A stretch of DNA of 64,000 bases from Variovorax dokdonensis (GTDB taxonomy: Bacteria; Pseudomonadota; Gammaproteobacteria; Burkholderiales; Burkholderiaceae_C): positions 304,194 through 368,193 of the forward strand of contig NZ_JASZYV010000004.1 in assembly GCF_030316895.1 (NCBI RefSeq), written 5' to 3'. Below the pieces are notes generated by a model. The model saw only the letters and a list, made by a program, of their open reading frames with translations, did no database searches and was not told the DNA's origin. Both the position numbers and the translations under genes were made by a program. Shown here one piece after another: positions 16,325 through 24,838 of the stretch; positions within the stretch are counted from its first letter, which is position 1, and each line of letters begins with the position of its first letter.

Positions 16325-16663
16325 ATGGAAGCACTCAAGACCGTTACGTTGTTCGTGGTTACCGCATTGGCCGAGATCGTTGGGTGCTATTTGCCATACC
16401 TCTGGATGAAGGAGGGTAGATCTGCATGGCTTCTCGTTCCCGCCGCCCTGAGCTTGGCACTCTTCGCGTGGTTGCTATCACTGCACCCAACGGCGGCGGG
16501 GCGCGTCTACGCAGCCTATGGCGGAGTCTACGTCTGCGTAGCCATCCTTTGGCTTTGGGCGGTGGACAAGATCAAGCCATCGACGAGCGATTGGATCGGT
16601 GTGGCTGTCTGCCTTGTGGGCATGGCCATCATCATGTTCGGACCGCGTGACGCTGCGCACTGA
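16325..16663 (+). CDS. ynfA: YnfA/UPF0060 family membrane protein
   Basis: The 112-aa protein has four hydrophobic segments and the family signatures ALAEIVGCYLPYLW (helix 1), HPTAAGRVYAAYGGVYV (loop and helix 3) and DWIGVAVCLVGMAIIMF (helix 4). The length equals that of the family. The ATG at 16325 is preferred over one 39 bp upstream because MEALKTVTLF is the conserved N-terminus. YnfA relatives are small multidrug-resistance-like proteins. Confidence 0.92.
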   Translation: MEALKTVTLFVVTALAEIVGCYLPYLWMKEGRSAWLLVPAALSLALFAWLLSLHPTAAGRVYAAYGGVYVCVAILWLWAVDKIKPSTSDWIGVAVCLVGMAIIMFGPRDAAH

Positions 16664-17124
16664 GGCGCGCGCCTTTGCACTTGCTGGCGATGCTGGCTTG
16701 GGGGCAGAGGGCTATTTGCGCTAGCCCTGAGTGGCATCAATCGTGTCGACGTTCGCTAAGTCTGGCCACCCCTACTGTTGCCAATCAAGGACTTGGAGCG
16801 GTTGCTGAAGCAAACTTTGGCCGCCAAATGAACCAAAGACTTGCCACTTGGCGCGCAAACTAAGCAAACATTTGCCACTTCCTTTGGCGCACCTGGAAGT
16901 GGCTCGCACAACTCAAGATTGCACGAGAACTGACCACTCCGTCAACGATCCAATTCGTCTTGTTGACGTAGTTGTTGTGATAGCGCCGCGGCGGCGACAC
17001 GAGAGCCAGAGCAAAGCTACTTGCCGCGATGGCGGCGGGTCGCGGCAGCCACGTCGATGTAGGTTGGCGGACTCGAGTAGCGTGTCTGCTTGATGCGCTC
17101 GGCTGGATTGGTGCGGAGATGGGG
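16664..17124. other. Intergenic region, no gene seen
   Basis: About 460 bp of lower GC. It contains the near-repeat TTGCCACTTGG / TTGCCACTTCC (around 16841 and 16871) and no convincing coding frame. It may mark the left edge of the accessory island. Confidence 0.4.
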
Positions 17125-17553
17125 ATGCGGGTTGTGTTTTTGGATTTCGACGGAGTACTGCATCCGGCGGGTGTACCGGCCGGATCCGCTCTGCCGTTTG
17201 AATGGATCAGTGAGTTGGCCCACTTGCTCGCCGAGCATCCCCATGTGGGTGTCGTCGTGCACTCCAGTTGGCGCTCAGTTTTCTCGCCGGACGAGCTTCG
17301 GGAATTTCTGCGACCGCTGGGTTGGCGACCCCTTGCGACTGTCGGCGATGGGGCAAAGGCCATCGCTATTCAAAACTATCTGCGGGAACATCCCGAGATA
17401 GAAGACTTCATCATCCTCGATGACGATGCGCAGGAGTTTCCTGCCAAACTCGGCGCGCATCTCGTCGCATGCGCGTCGATCACTGGAGTCAGCGAGCAAA
17501 GGGTCAAGCACAGCATCGTCGTATGGCTCGATGGCCCAGGTAAGGTTCAGTGA
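17125..17553 (+). CDS. HAD-like phosphatase/RNA-repair-type domain protein
   Basis: The 142-aa protein begins MRVVFLDFDGVLHPAG, the HAD motif I (DxDG). VHSSWRS at about residue 50 matches motif II, and DFIILDDDAQEF at about 95 matches the acidic motif. This compact form with SSWR is typical of HAD proteins annotated in Swiss-army-knife RNA repair contexts, but no RNA ligase partner is adjacent. GGAG sits 6 bp before the ATG at 17125; an ATG two codons earlier is less well spaced. Confidence 0.8.
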   Translation: MRVVFLDFDGVLHPAGVPAGSALPFEWISELAHLLAEHPHVGVVVHSSWRSVFSPDELREFLRPLGWRPLATVGDGAKAIAIQNYLREHPEIEDFIILDDDAQEFPAKLGAHLVACASITGVSEQRVKHSIVVWLDGPGKVQ

Positions 17554-17629
17554 CCCGAACCCTCAACGACGAAGCCGCCGCGCTGGTGAACTGGTTCCGC
17601 TCTCGGGACGAGTTGGTGCTCTCCGACGC

Positions 17630-18320
17630 TTAGCTCCCGCGGCCGAGGAAGTCCAACCAGTCCGACTTGTAGACCGCATCCGGATGGCCTGCGACTACAG
17701 GGCGAGAACGGTGCCTCACGCGATTCTCAAATACCGCGCGCGCCGGCTGGGGAATGTCTCCCGTGCATATAAACGAAGCGTCACCCCGGCGTCGAACGCA
17801 GACATTGAGCTCCTTCGAGGCAGGTAGTTTGTCGCAACCGAACGTCGTAAGGCGCAGCGTGTCCTCCGCAAGCCCCCATGCATGCGTAGCTCGCGCGGGC
17901 TGAAATGCCCTCGATGCGCTGAACCTGCTTGACCTCGTCGGTGCTGACGATCTGAAGGCCAGATGCATCGTGTAAGAATCGAACTGCTTGCAGGCCCTTG
18001 TATCCCAGGCCACCCGATCGCAGGCCAATCTCAACTTCCACCCTGTTCCAGGCAACCGTGACCGCCACTTCGGGCCGCGGGTTTGAAGGCCAGACAACGT
18101 GCGACAAGTCCCCCGACGGGCTCGCACCAGCGTGGATAGTCCCTGAGTACATCGGCTTCGCAAGGGCCGCGACCTTCGAAGACAAAACCGTAGTCTGAAC
18201 GCGCGGCCAACCTCGACAGGTTCCAGATCTTGCCGACATGGACTTGATCTTGGCCGCCACAGTCCAGGCTGAGCTGAGCTGAATCTCGAGCATCTGGTGC
18301 CCAGGTTCCAAGATTTGCAT
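17630..18320 (-). pseudogene. Frameshifted hypothetical gene
   Basis: From a ribosome binding site (CGGAG) and ATG at 18320 the frame runs through protein-like sequence (EVAVTVAWNRVEVEIGLRSG, QAVRFLHDASGLQIVSTDEV) but after ACMG enters an unlikely tail. Removing one C from the run CCCCC at 17873-17877 joins it to the next frame, which continues LAEDTLRLTTFGCDKLPAS and ends ...KSDWLDFLGRGS at 17630. A 5-bp tandem repeat (GCTGA x3, 18271-18285) near the 5' end also switches between two plausible frames. I do not recognise the product. It lies just downstream of the gene at 18357 on the same strand. A sequencing error cannot be excluded. Confidence 0.55.
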
Positions 18321-18356
18321 CAGGCGCTCCGATTCGAGGCACGGGCAAAGGAGAGG

Positions 18357-18728
18357 CTATTGCAGCAGCCATCGATTCCCCTCGTCTGCCAGAAGGTCCG
18401 CTCGCGTCATGTACTCGAAGCGCAGGCCGAGAGAGTGAATGTGCATGCTGAGTAGGCGCAAGTCCTCGGGCTCCGAGGCTGGGTCACCGACAAGCTCGTA
18501 CTGCCTGCCCGAAGTGGTGGTTACCCGATCGCCATTGACTACCGCGATGGGAGTCGTCAGTCGCACGCACTCATTGAGTGTGGGGAAGCCACAAAGATGA
18601 ACGTCTTCTGCGTCCAGTGATCGGACAAAGCGCCAGCGCGCGATGCGCACCTGCGGTTGTATTTCTACAGGCGGCGCCGCACGGCGCGCGAAGTCAAGGA
18701 GAAACAACGCAATAGAGCGCGGGGGCAT
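18357..18728 (-). CDS. Hypothetical protein with strong ribosome binding site
   Basis: The 123-aa soluble protein begins MPPRSIALFLLDFARRA and includes CGFPTLNECVRLTTPIAVVN and EPEDLRLLSMHIHSLGLRFE. The start at 18728 is fixed by AGGAGGTG eight bases upstream. No family is recognised. It heads the gene pair with the frameshifted frame at 17630-18320. Confidence 0.65.
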   Translation of the reverse strand: MPPRSIALFLLDFARRAAPPVEIQPQVRIARWRFVRSLDAEDVHLCGFPTLNECVRLTTPIAVVNGDRVTTTSGRQYELVGDPASEPEDLRLLSMHIHSLGLRFEYMTRADLLADEGNRWLLQ

Positions 18729-18969
18729 AAACCACCTCCTAAACCCAATCCCAGGTCCGGCAGGTCGGCGATCGGTGTTGACGGCCCTGGTGCTTCGACA
18801 TCCTAGCCGAATTGGGGCCATTTAACATCCATTAAGAGGTTTCAAAGGTGACCCGTTGTGACGATTGAATGGATGAATAGGATCGGCACACTCGGCGTCT
18901 TACCGTGGTGAACGCTTTGCATACCGACCCACTAGTAGGCACGCTCGCTCATTTGATTTAAGGCCCATA

Positions 18970-18998
18970 TGTCCCTATATTAGAGCCATATAAGGACA
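18970..18998. promoter_or_regulatory. Inverted repeat over the MerR-like gene start region
   Basis: TGTCCCTATAT (18970-18980) and ATATAAGGACA (18988-18998) are inverted repeats matching at 10 of 11 positions around a 7-bp spacer. The right arm contains the AAGGA ribosome binding site of the gene at 19003, so a bound repressor or an RNA hairpin would block translation initiation. Confidence 0.6.
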
Positions 18999-19002
18999 AG
19001 TC

Positions 19003-19383
19003 ATGGACCAACGAGAGTTGAGCGAACTTACGGGCGTTTCGGCTCGAACCATCAAGAGGTATGTCAACTTGAGACTGATCCATCCTGCGGTTGGACGAAC
19101 ACGCGCAGCCGTATATGACGAATCACACCGCGCTGACGTAATGCGCGTTCATGCGTTGCGCGCCGCTGGGTGGGGTTACGAGAGGATCCGTGAGGAAATG
19201 GACAGCAGTCGTCTGCTTGATGCACGCAGTCAAGCGGCAGGGGAACGCATGTCTGTGGAGTACCGCTTCCCCGTTGCAGCGGGAGTGAGTTTGATCTTTT
19301 CGAGTTTGGGCCAGCGAGACGACGTCGCGCGGCTAAAGCAGATTGCAAAGCGCGTTGAGAACTTCCTCGCGAACAACGGATAG
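19003..19383 (+). CDS. MerR-like HTH regulator
   Basis: The 126-aa protein begins with a MerR-type winged helix: LSELTGVSARTIKRYVNLRLIHPAVGRTRAAVY (about 5-40), then HRADVMRVHALRAAGWGYERIREEM. No cysteine metal site is visible in the C-terminal part, which looks like a short dimerisation or effector region (RLKQIAKRVENFL). AAGGA lies 4 bp before the ATG inside an inverted repeat, suggesting autoregulation. GC content is lower than in the core genes; it belongs to the accessory island. Confidence 0.75.
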   Translation: MDQRELSELTGVSARTIKRYVNLRLIHPAVGRTRAAVYDESHRADVMRVHALRAAGWGYERIREEMDSSRLLDARSQAAGERMSVEYRFPVAAGVSLIFSSLGQRDDVARLKQIAKRVENFLANNG

Positions 19384-21049
19384 GCAACCACGGACTCGGA
19401 CCCTCTTTTGACATCGTCGTGTTTCCGCTTTAGTTTGGCAGCGCCCGGCCTGTTGCCATAACGGGCGGGGTGGCTCTCTTCTGACCAGGCAGCCCGCCGC
19501 CTTTCCGGCGTGCGCGGATGTACTTCATACATTTCGCGCGTGTCGCTCGTACATCTGATCTTGGACGCAATTGGCACGTGGACCTACCGGTAGGCAGCTA
19601 CTAAGACGATGCGGGCTATCGCGCCACCTCACGGACTTACTGGCCTGCGCCAACGCATAGACTGCACTGTCAAAGGCCTCAATCTTTGGTTGGGTCGATA
19701 GCGAGATTTAAGGGATGGCCTCGGACGGCATGCGCCCCGATGGGTTACCTGACGTCTTTGTCTGCCTGCGAGACATTCTCGAGTCCACGCGCAGTGTTTT
19801 CGAGCATCGGATCCGGGACTTAAAGGCGATCGCTGGCACTCCTTGCCGACCGCGACACCGCGGTAATCGAAACGACGCCGAGGACATTCGCCGAAGTGGG
19901 CTGGCACAGCGCACGCAAGATGCTGTTCCGCTAAGCACTCCCATGACCTCTTCTTGAGCGCGGTTGGGCGCGTCAAATCGTTAACCTAGGCTCTCCTCGG
20001 TAGGCGCCCAAACCTTCGCTTGGCGGCTGCCCAATCTGGCGTGGGCTCCTATCAGTAGGTGAATTGGTGGAGTCAAAGGCCTAGGTGCATGGGCATCAGC
20101 GGCGACGGCGCCTGTTCGATGCTTCGTGAACTTGGACAATTAGCGCATTTAAAGATGAGGCCAAGGTATACAAAAAGCGCGGCCCCCGAGCGCGACCGTT
20201 GCTCTACTACACATAGCTCAGAGGACGACTTAGCGCGAATACTCGACAGCGACGCGGGGTGGACACACAAACTTCGCGCATGGCCAAGAGGTTTGCTCGC
20301 TCGTGGTCTTTCTGCAAGATCGCTTTTAGGGCAAATACGTAGTTTTGATGGCAGGATACAGAGCACAGAAAATTCTGACGTCGGATTCTAGAAAATTGGA
20401 ACCTGTGCTTTCGGCTGAATTAGCACATATCGACCTAAAAAGATTTATCAAGCAGGAAAGGTCCTGGCCAAGGCGAGTCGGCGGCAATGGCGCCCGATTG
20501 GACTAGCAAAGGGACACATTCACTGTGGTCCGCCGAAGACAGTATCTGGATGCCGGCGGCACGAAGCGCCCGAGCAGCAGACGGAGCTTGTAACGACGCA
20601 CGCAGATCCGACGTTAAATCCAAGATCGGGCGACCAATTTTGCAACTTTATGTAACTCAAAAGCCATGCTTGAGCGGTCTGGATTAAGCGCGAGCAACGC
20701 AAAAAAAACGTCGCGTGCCGTTGCGAAAACGCCTAAATGAATAAAATGGATACATTTCAATTGCAACTGCGCAACACGTAATGCTTTGATCGAGGTGTTT
20801 GCGCCACACATGATCGCGCTGTAGCAGTTTGACTACAAGCACGTTTAGCAGCAGACCAGCGATTTGGCGTCTAGTCACAACGGCCAGCGTAGTAATAATC
20901 CGCCCCCTTAGAGATCGTCTGGTCGCAATGGCCCCAGCGTCTCGTTATTGCAATCTCATTAATGCAAAGGAAAGGGGCGACGCAATGGGTGCGGTTGGCT
21001 CTACAGCGGGCGCTGGCTCGAACGGCTGCGCGCACAGGACTAGTACGAC
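19384..21049. other. Long region without recognisable genes, AT-richer
   Basis: About 1.67 kb with no reading frame that looks coding on either strand. Base composition is lower in GC, with A-runs (20701-20708) and short repeats such as TTGCAACT (20641, 20762) and CRCAAYGG (20876, 20924, 20981). It sits immediately upstream of tnsA, where a Tn7-like element would have its right end, but no clear TGT...ACA terminus or target duplication could be assigned by eye. Confidence 0.5.
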
Positions 21050-22009
21050 ATGAGGACCTGGGATCCCCGGGCCCAAATGGCTCGTCCGCTTGGCAAGAAA
21101 GGCCATCACAAAGGCTCGTTCCTGCGCGCGAGCGTCAAGATGGGTCACGAGCTCTATTTGGAGAGCAAACTCGAATCGATCGTTGCCCTTGCACTCGATG
21201 TCGATCCTGGTGTCCGTGCGTTCTTTGCGCAGCCCTTCTGCATAAATTTGCTCACCCAGGACGTCTACCCCAGCAAGAGAGCGGCTGTTGCCTCGCTGCG
21301 TCTTCAGGGGCTACGAAGTGAGCTCAGGGACGAAGAAAGCGAGTTGCTCTACACACCCGACCTCTTGGTGGAGTTCTGCTGCCCGCCCAAGCTGTTGATT
21401 GAGGTGAAGGGGGCAGCGCAACTCGATCGATTTCAGGCGCAGATGAAGACCAGGATCGCCGCGGCGCAGTCGGCAGGCTATCGAATGATCGTCGTCACCG
21501 ACGAGCACGTGGGTCACAAAGGGCTGGAAGCAAATCTCGTCGCGATCAGAGACGCGACCTACGCGCTACGAAAGCAAGGCTCATCCACCCAGATGCAGCA
21601 ACTTCAGGACGCCGCCGAATACATCGGTGGGCGCTTTGAACTGCAGCAACTGCGCTCACGCTTTACTGACGGTGTGCTGCTGATGGGCATCGCCAGCGGT
21701 GTGCTGGGATGTGATGTGCGCGCCGGGAAGTTTGCCCGGAACTCACAAGGCTGGCCCGCGCACGGCGACCTATCTCATCTGCAGGTCCTGAATTTGTCCG
21801 CTGCGCCCGCCCGCACGCCGCCGGCCATCAGCCCCCGCGATGCACTCCGTTCAAACGCAAGACTCACCTCTCCTGCGCCTCAAGCTGAAACGCCAAACCA
21901 CCATGTCTCAAATCACCGCACTCTACAAAGCAGTTCAATGGAAAGGCAACCGCTGGGTTGTCCAGAGCTGCAGACTCAGGCACGGAAAGCTCCAACTCAC
22001 CTGCGATGA
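21050..22009 (+). CDS. tnsA: TnsA-like heteromeric transposase endonuclease subunit
   Basis: The 319-aa protein has the TnsA nuclease core: E in LESKLESIVALALD, D in LLYTPDLLVEF (about 107) and ExK in KLLIEVKGAAQ (about 122). This arrangement cleaves the 5' ends of the transposon during cut-and-paste transposition. A start at 21077 (MARPLGKKGH) is possible. The last 60-70 residues overlap tnsB in another frame and are Pro/Ser/Thr-rich and unlike TnsA, so either the overlap is real or the original stop was lost. Confidence 0.8.
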   Translation: MRTWDPRAQMARPLGKKGHHKGSFLRASVKMGHELYLESKLESIVALALDVDPGVRAFFAQPFCINLLTQDVYPSKRAAVASLRLQGLRSELRDEESELLYTPDLLVEFCCPPKLLIEVKGAAQLDRFQAQMKTRIAAAQSAGYRMIVVTDEHVGHKGLEANLVAIRDATYALRKQGSSTQMQQLQDAAEYIGGRFELQQLRSRFTDGVLLMGIASGVLGCDVRAGKFARNSQGWPAHGDLSHLQVLNLSAAPARTPPAISPRDALRSNARLTSPAPQAETPNHHVSNHRTLQSSSMERQPLGCPELQTQARKAPTHLR

Positions 22010-23873
22010 CGGTGACGTTGACACGATCACGCTAGACGACTACCGGGAAAAGATCGGCAGCGGCGAGATGGTCAAGATCTCGACCGACACGAATGGTCGA
22101 GAGCGCCTCACCCACGACGGTTGGCGCGCACTTGAGGGCGACAGGGCGCGACGGGAGCGTGAGCGCCGTCAGTTCATCCTCGCGCACATTAAGGAGCAGC
22201 ATCGCCGGGGCGCGTCGCGCACCCAGGCCCTTGCATCGCTCGGCCTGGTGTGCACGGAAAGAGGCTGGCGCGCACCTCAACCGCGCACCGTGCGCCGCTG
22301 GATCGCCCTGTCTCGTGGCCACGACTCAATGATGTCACCCCAGTGGCATCGGTGCGGCAATTCAGGCCAAGGTGCCCCTGCCGAGCTCACGCGTGCGATG
22401 GAGGAGATCGTCAGTTCGACCTACTTCGACGATGACCGACTGACCGTCACAAAGGCGTGGGAATACGTCAAGGCGCAATACCGGGACATCTGTGCGCAAC
22501 AGGGCATCGCCCCGCAATCGCGTTCGATCAAAGTCTTCCAGAAGTTTCTCCGTGATCACAGTTGGACAGACGCGATGTTCGCGCGTCTACCCAAGCGTAT
22601 CGCGCGCTCGATCACCCGCACCGCCGTCAGCGTGCACTGGGCCGACTACCTCTGGGAGTTGGTCCAGGTCGATGCGACGTCGCTGGACATTCTCGTTCGC
22701 GATGAAGCAGACGTCGAGATCGGTAGACCAACGCTATATGCGGCCATTGATACGGCCACCGGGTACATCCTCGGTCTGTACCTGACCATCCTCAAGCCCT
22801 CTGCGCTACCGTTCGTCGAGATGCTGCGCTTCATGTACTTCAAAAAGCCGGAAGGCTTCGACGAAAAGTTCGGCATTCGCAACCGTCTTGAAGTCTTCGG
22901 AAAGCCCAACCAATTGCTGGTGGACAACGGCAGCGAATTCATCGGGGCAGAGGCCATCGAGGTTGTTCGCGTGCTGCACGGAGACACCGCCAGATGCAAG
23001 CCGTTCACGCCCCAAGAGAAGCCTCATATCGAACGCTTCTTTGGCGTATTGAAAGACTATGTGCGGACTCTGCCAGGCTCAACAAAGTCCGCCGTGCAGC
23101 GCCACAAGCCCCGCACGCCACCCCAAAGCGAGCAACTTCTCACCATCGAAGACCTTCGTGGTCGCATCTACCGGTTCGTCTACGACGACTACTGCCTCAG
23201 GATCAACGATATGCGTTCACACAGGCATCAGAAGCCCGTATCTCCGCGCTCTCTATTGAAGCAACAGAGGGAAGACCACCTGCAGCCCGACCCGATCAGT
23301 GTGCAGGAGTTCGACCTTGCTCTGCACTTCAAGAAAGACTCACGCGCCCTCCAGCATTACGGCATTGACTTTGATCGGCTCGAGTACAACAGCGAAGAGC
23401 TTGCGGCGCTCTTCGGACGCTTCGGACGGATCGATGTCACGATTCTCTACTCCGAACTAGACGTTGCGCGCATATACGTCATCGATCCGGATGACGAAAC
23501 AGTGGTCGTCACCGCCTTTTGCAAGGAGTATGAAGGCCAGTCCATTGACAGGCGATCCGCAAAAGAGTTTCGCCGGCAGCTCAGTCATGCAAAAGAGGAC
23601 GCCGACCAAGCGCGCCAAGCCCACATGCTGGGTCGGCTCGAGGAGGCCAAGCACGACGCCAAGTCGAGCCGCGCCAGAAACAAGGGGGCTCGCAAGGACG
23701 AGGTGGCGCGACTTGCACGTGCTTCTGCCAGCCGACAGCCCGTCACTAAGGCCAATCCGCCCGAGGTGTCGCCGCCTGCGACCAGTCCCGCTCCCGAGGC
23801 TGGGCACCCAGGCAAGGAGTTCTATCGATTTGATCAAGAGGCCATCAAGGGCCGTCAGCGAGGTGCACGGTGA
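21903..23873 (+). CDS. tnsB: TnsB/TniA-type DDE transposase
   Basis: The 656-aa integrase-core transposase has DNA-binding segments at the N-terminus (RRGASRTQALASLGLV and PRTVRRWIALSRG) and the RNase H-fold catalytic triad: Asp in LVQVDATSLDI (nt 22670), Asp in LLVDNGSEFIG (nt 22920) and Glu in EKPHIERFFGVLK (nt 23025). A Mu-like C-terminal barrel and a charged tail that could contact the ATPase follow. It makes the strand-transfer cuts at the transposon 3' ends. An in-frame ATG at 21840 would add 21 residues; neither start has a clear ribosome binding site. Confidence 0.9.
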   Translation: MSQITALYKAVQWKGNRWVVQSCRLRHGKLQLTCDDGDVDTITLDDYREKIGSGEMVKISTDTNGRERLTHDGWRALEGDRARRERERRQFILAHIKEQHRRGASRTQALASLGLVCTERGWRAPQPRTVRRWIALSRGHDSMMSPQWHRCGNSGQGAPAELTRAMEEIVSSTYFDDDRLTVTKAWEYVKAQYRDICAQQGIAPQSRSIKVFQKFLRDHSWTDAMFARLPKRIARSITRTAVSVHWADYLWELVQVDATSLDILVRDEADVEIGRPTLYAAIDTATGYILGLYLTILKPSALPFVEMLRFMYFKKPEGFDEKFGIRNRLEVFGKPNQLLVDNGSEFIGAEAIEVVRVLHGDTARCKPFTPQEKPHIERFFGVLKDYVRTLPGSTKSAVQRHKPRTPPQSEQLLTIEDLRGRIYRFVYDDYCLRINDMRSHRHQKPVSPRSLLKQQREDHLQPDPISVQEFDLALHFKKDSRALQHYGIDFDRLEYNSEELAALFGRFGRIDVTILYSELDVARIYVIDPDDETVVVTAFCKEYEGQSIDRRSAKEFRRQLSHAKEDADQARQAHMLGRLEEAKHDAKSSRARNKGARKDEVARLARASASRQPVTKANPPEVSPPATSPAPEAGHPGKEFYRFDQEAIKGRQRGAR

Positions 23874-24838
23874 CCGTGGGTGGGTGTGGAATCTTCGACG
23901 GGTGGACGCTCGATCACCCGTTCTATTCGGATGCCTTTGAGGCACTCACGAGCGAGATTGACAGCGCGCTGGCCGGAGGGGGAGGTTTCGTGCTGCTGCT
24001 TCTGGGCCCGTCCGGCAGCGGCAAAACTGAATTGATCAAGGACATCTGCAGTCGCTACAAAGACCGACTCGGTCCGCAAGGCCACTCGCAGGTCATGTCG
24101 GTCGAAACGCCTACGGCGGCCACTGAAGATGCACTTCCTTTGCGCATCATTGAACAACTATTCGGCGGCATGCCGCGCAAATACCGGAAGGGAGAAGCGA
24201 TGCAAAGGGCCGTTCAAGCGCTGGAGTCGGCAGGGATCATGATCCTGTTTGCCGATGAGATCAATCACTTTGCCGAGGCACGCTCGAACGTCTCCATTCA
24301 GACAAAGGCCAACCGCAGGATCGCCGATTGGTTCAAGGGCATGAGCGACGCCGGCAAGGTCTCTCTCGTTCTGACCGGCTTGCCGCACAGTCGCCAACTC
24401 GTAATCGACAACGAGCAACTTCTGCGACGAGCCCTGAGACCCATTGAGCTCAAGCCCTACCGATGGAGCGTTCCGCAACAGCGGAGGGCATTTGCGCAGG
24501 TGGTAGCAGCATTTTGCTCACGAATGCAGGAATGCGGGTGGCTCGTCTCTATCGCGCTTGAAGCATTGGTCCCGCGCGCCTATGCCTGTTCTGGCGGGCT
24601 CATCGGAGCCCTCAAGAAGCTGTTCACATCCGCCGAGCATTTGGGCCGAAGCGAGCGCAATCTGTCGGCTGACCTGCTTTCTCGAGCTTACGCGCGCGCC
24701 TTCGACTTACCTGGCATCGCCGATCCATTCATCGGCAAGGTCCCGGGTGACGAAGTCCTCAACTACGCCTACCAGCATGGATTGGGGCGGCCAAATCACC
24801 ACGCGGTGCACCGGACGTCGCACGGACCTACTACATGA
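23870..24838 (+). CDS. tnsC: TnsC/TniB-type AAA+ transposition ATPase
   Basis: The 322-aa AAA+ protein has Walker A LLGPSGSGKTE (about 45) and Walker B GIMILFADEINHF (about 125), with sensor-type residues in SLVLTGLPHSRQL. It links target recognition by TniQ to activation of the transposase. The GTG start at 23870 overlaps the tnsB stop (GTGA), and its own stop overlaps the tniQ ATG (ATGA), so the module is translationally coupled. Confidence 0.9.
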   Translation: MTVGGCGIFDGWTLDHPFYSDAFEALTSEIDSALAGGGGFVLLLLGPSGSGKTELIKDICSRYKDRLGPQGHSQVMSVETPTAATEDALPLRIIEQLFGGMPRKYRKGEAMQRAVQALESAGIMILFADEINHFAEARSNVSIQTKANRRIADWFKGMSDAGKVSLVLTGLPHSRQLVIDNEQLLRRALRPIELKPYRWSVPQQRRAFAQVVAAFCSRMQECGWLVSIALEALVPRAYACSGGLIGALKKLFTSAEHLGRSERNLSADLLSRAYARAFDLPGIADPFIGKVPGDEVLNYAYQHGLGRPNHHAVHRTSHGPTT

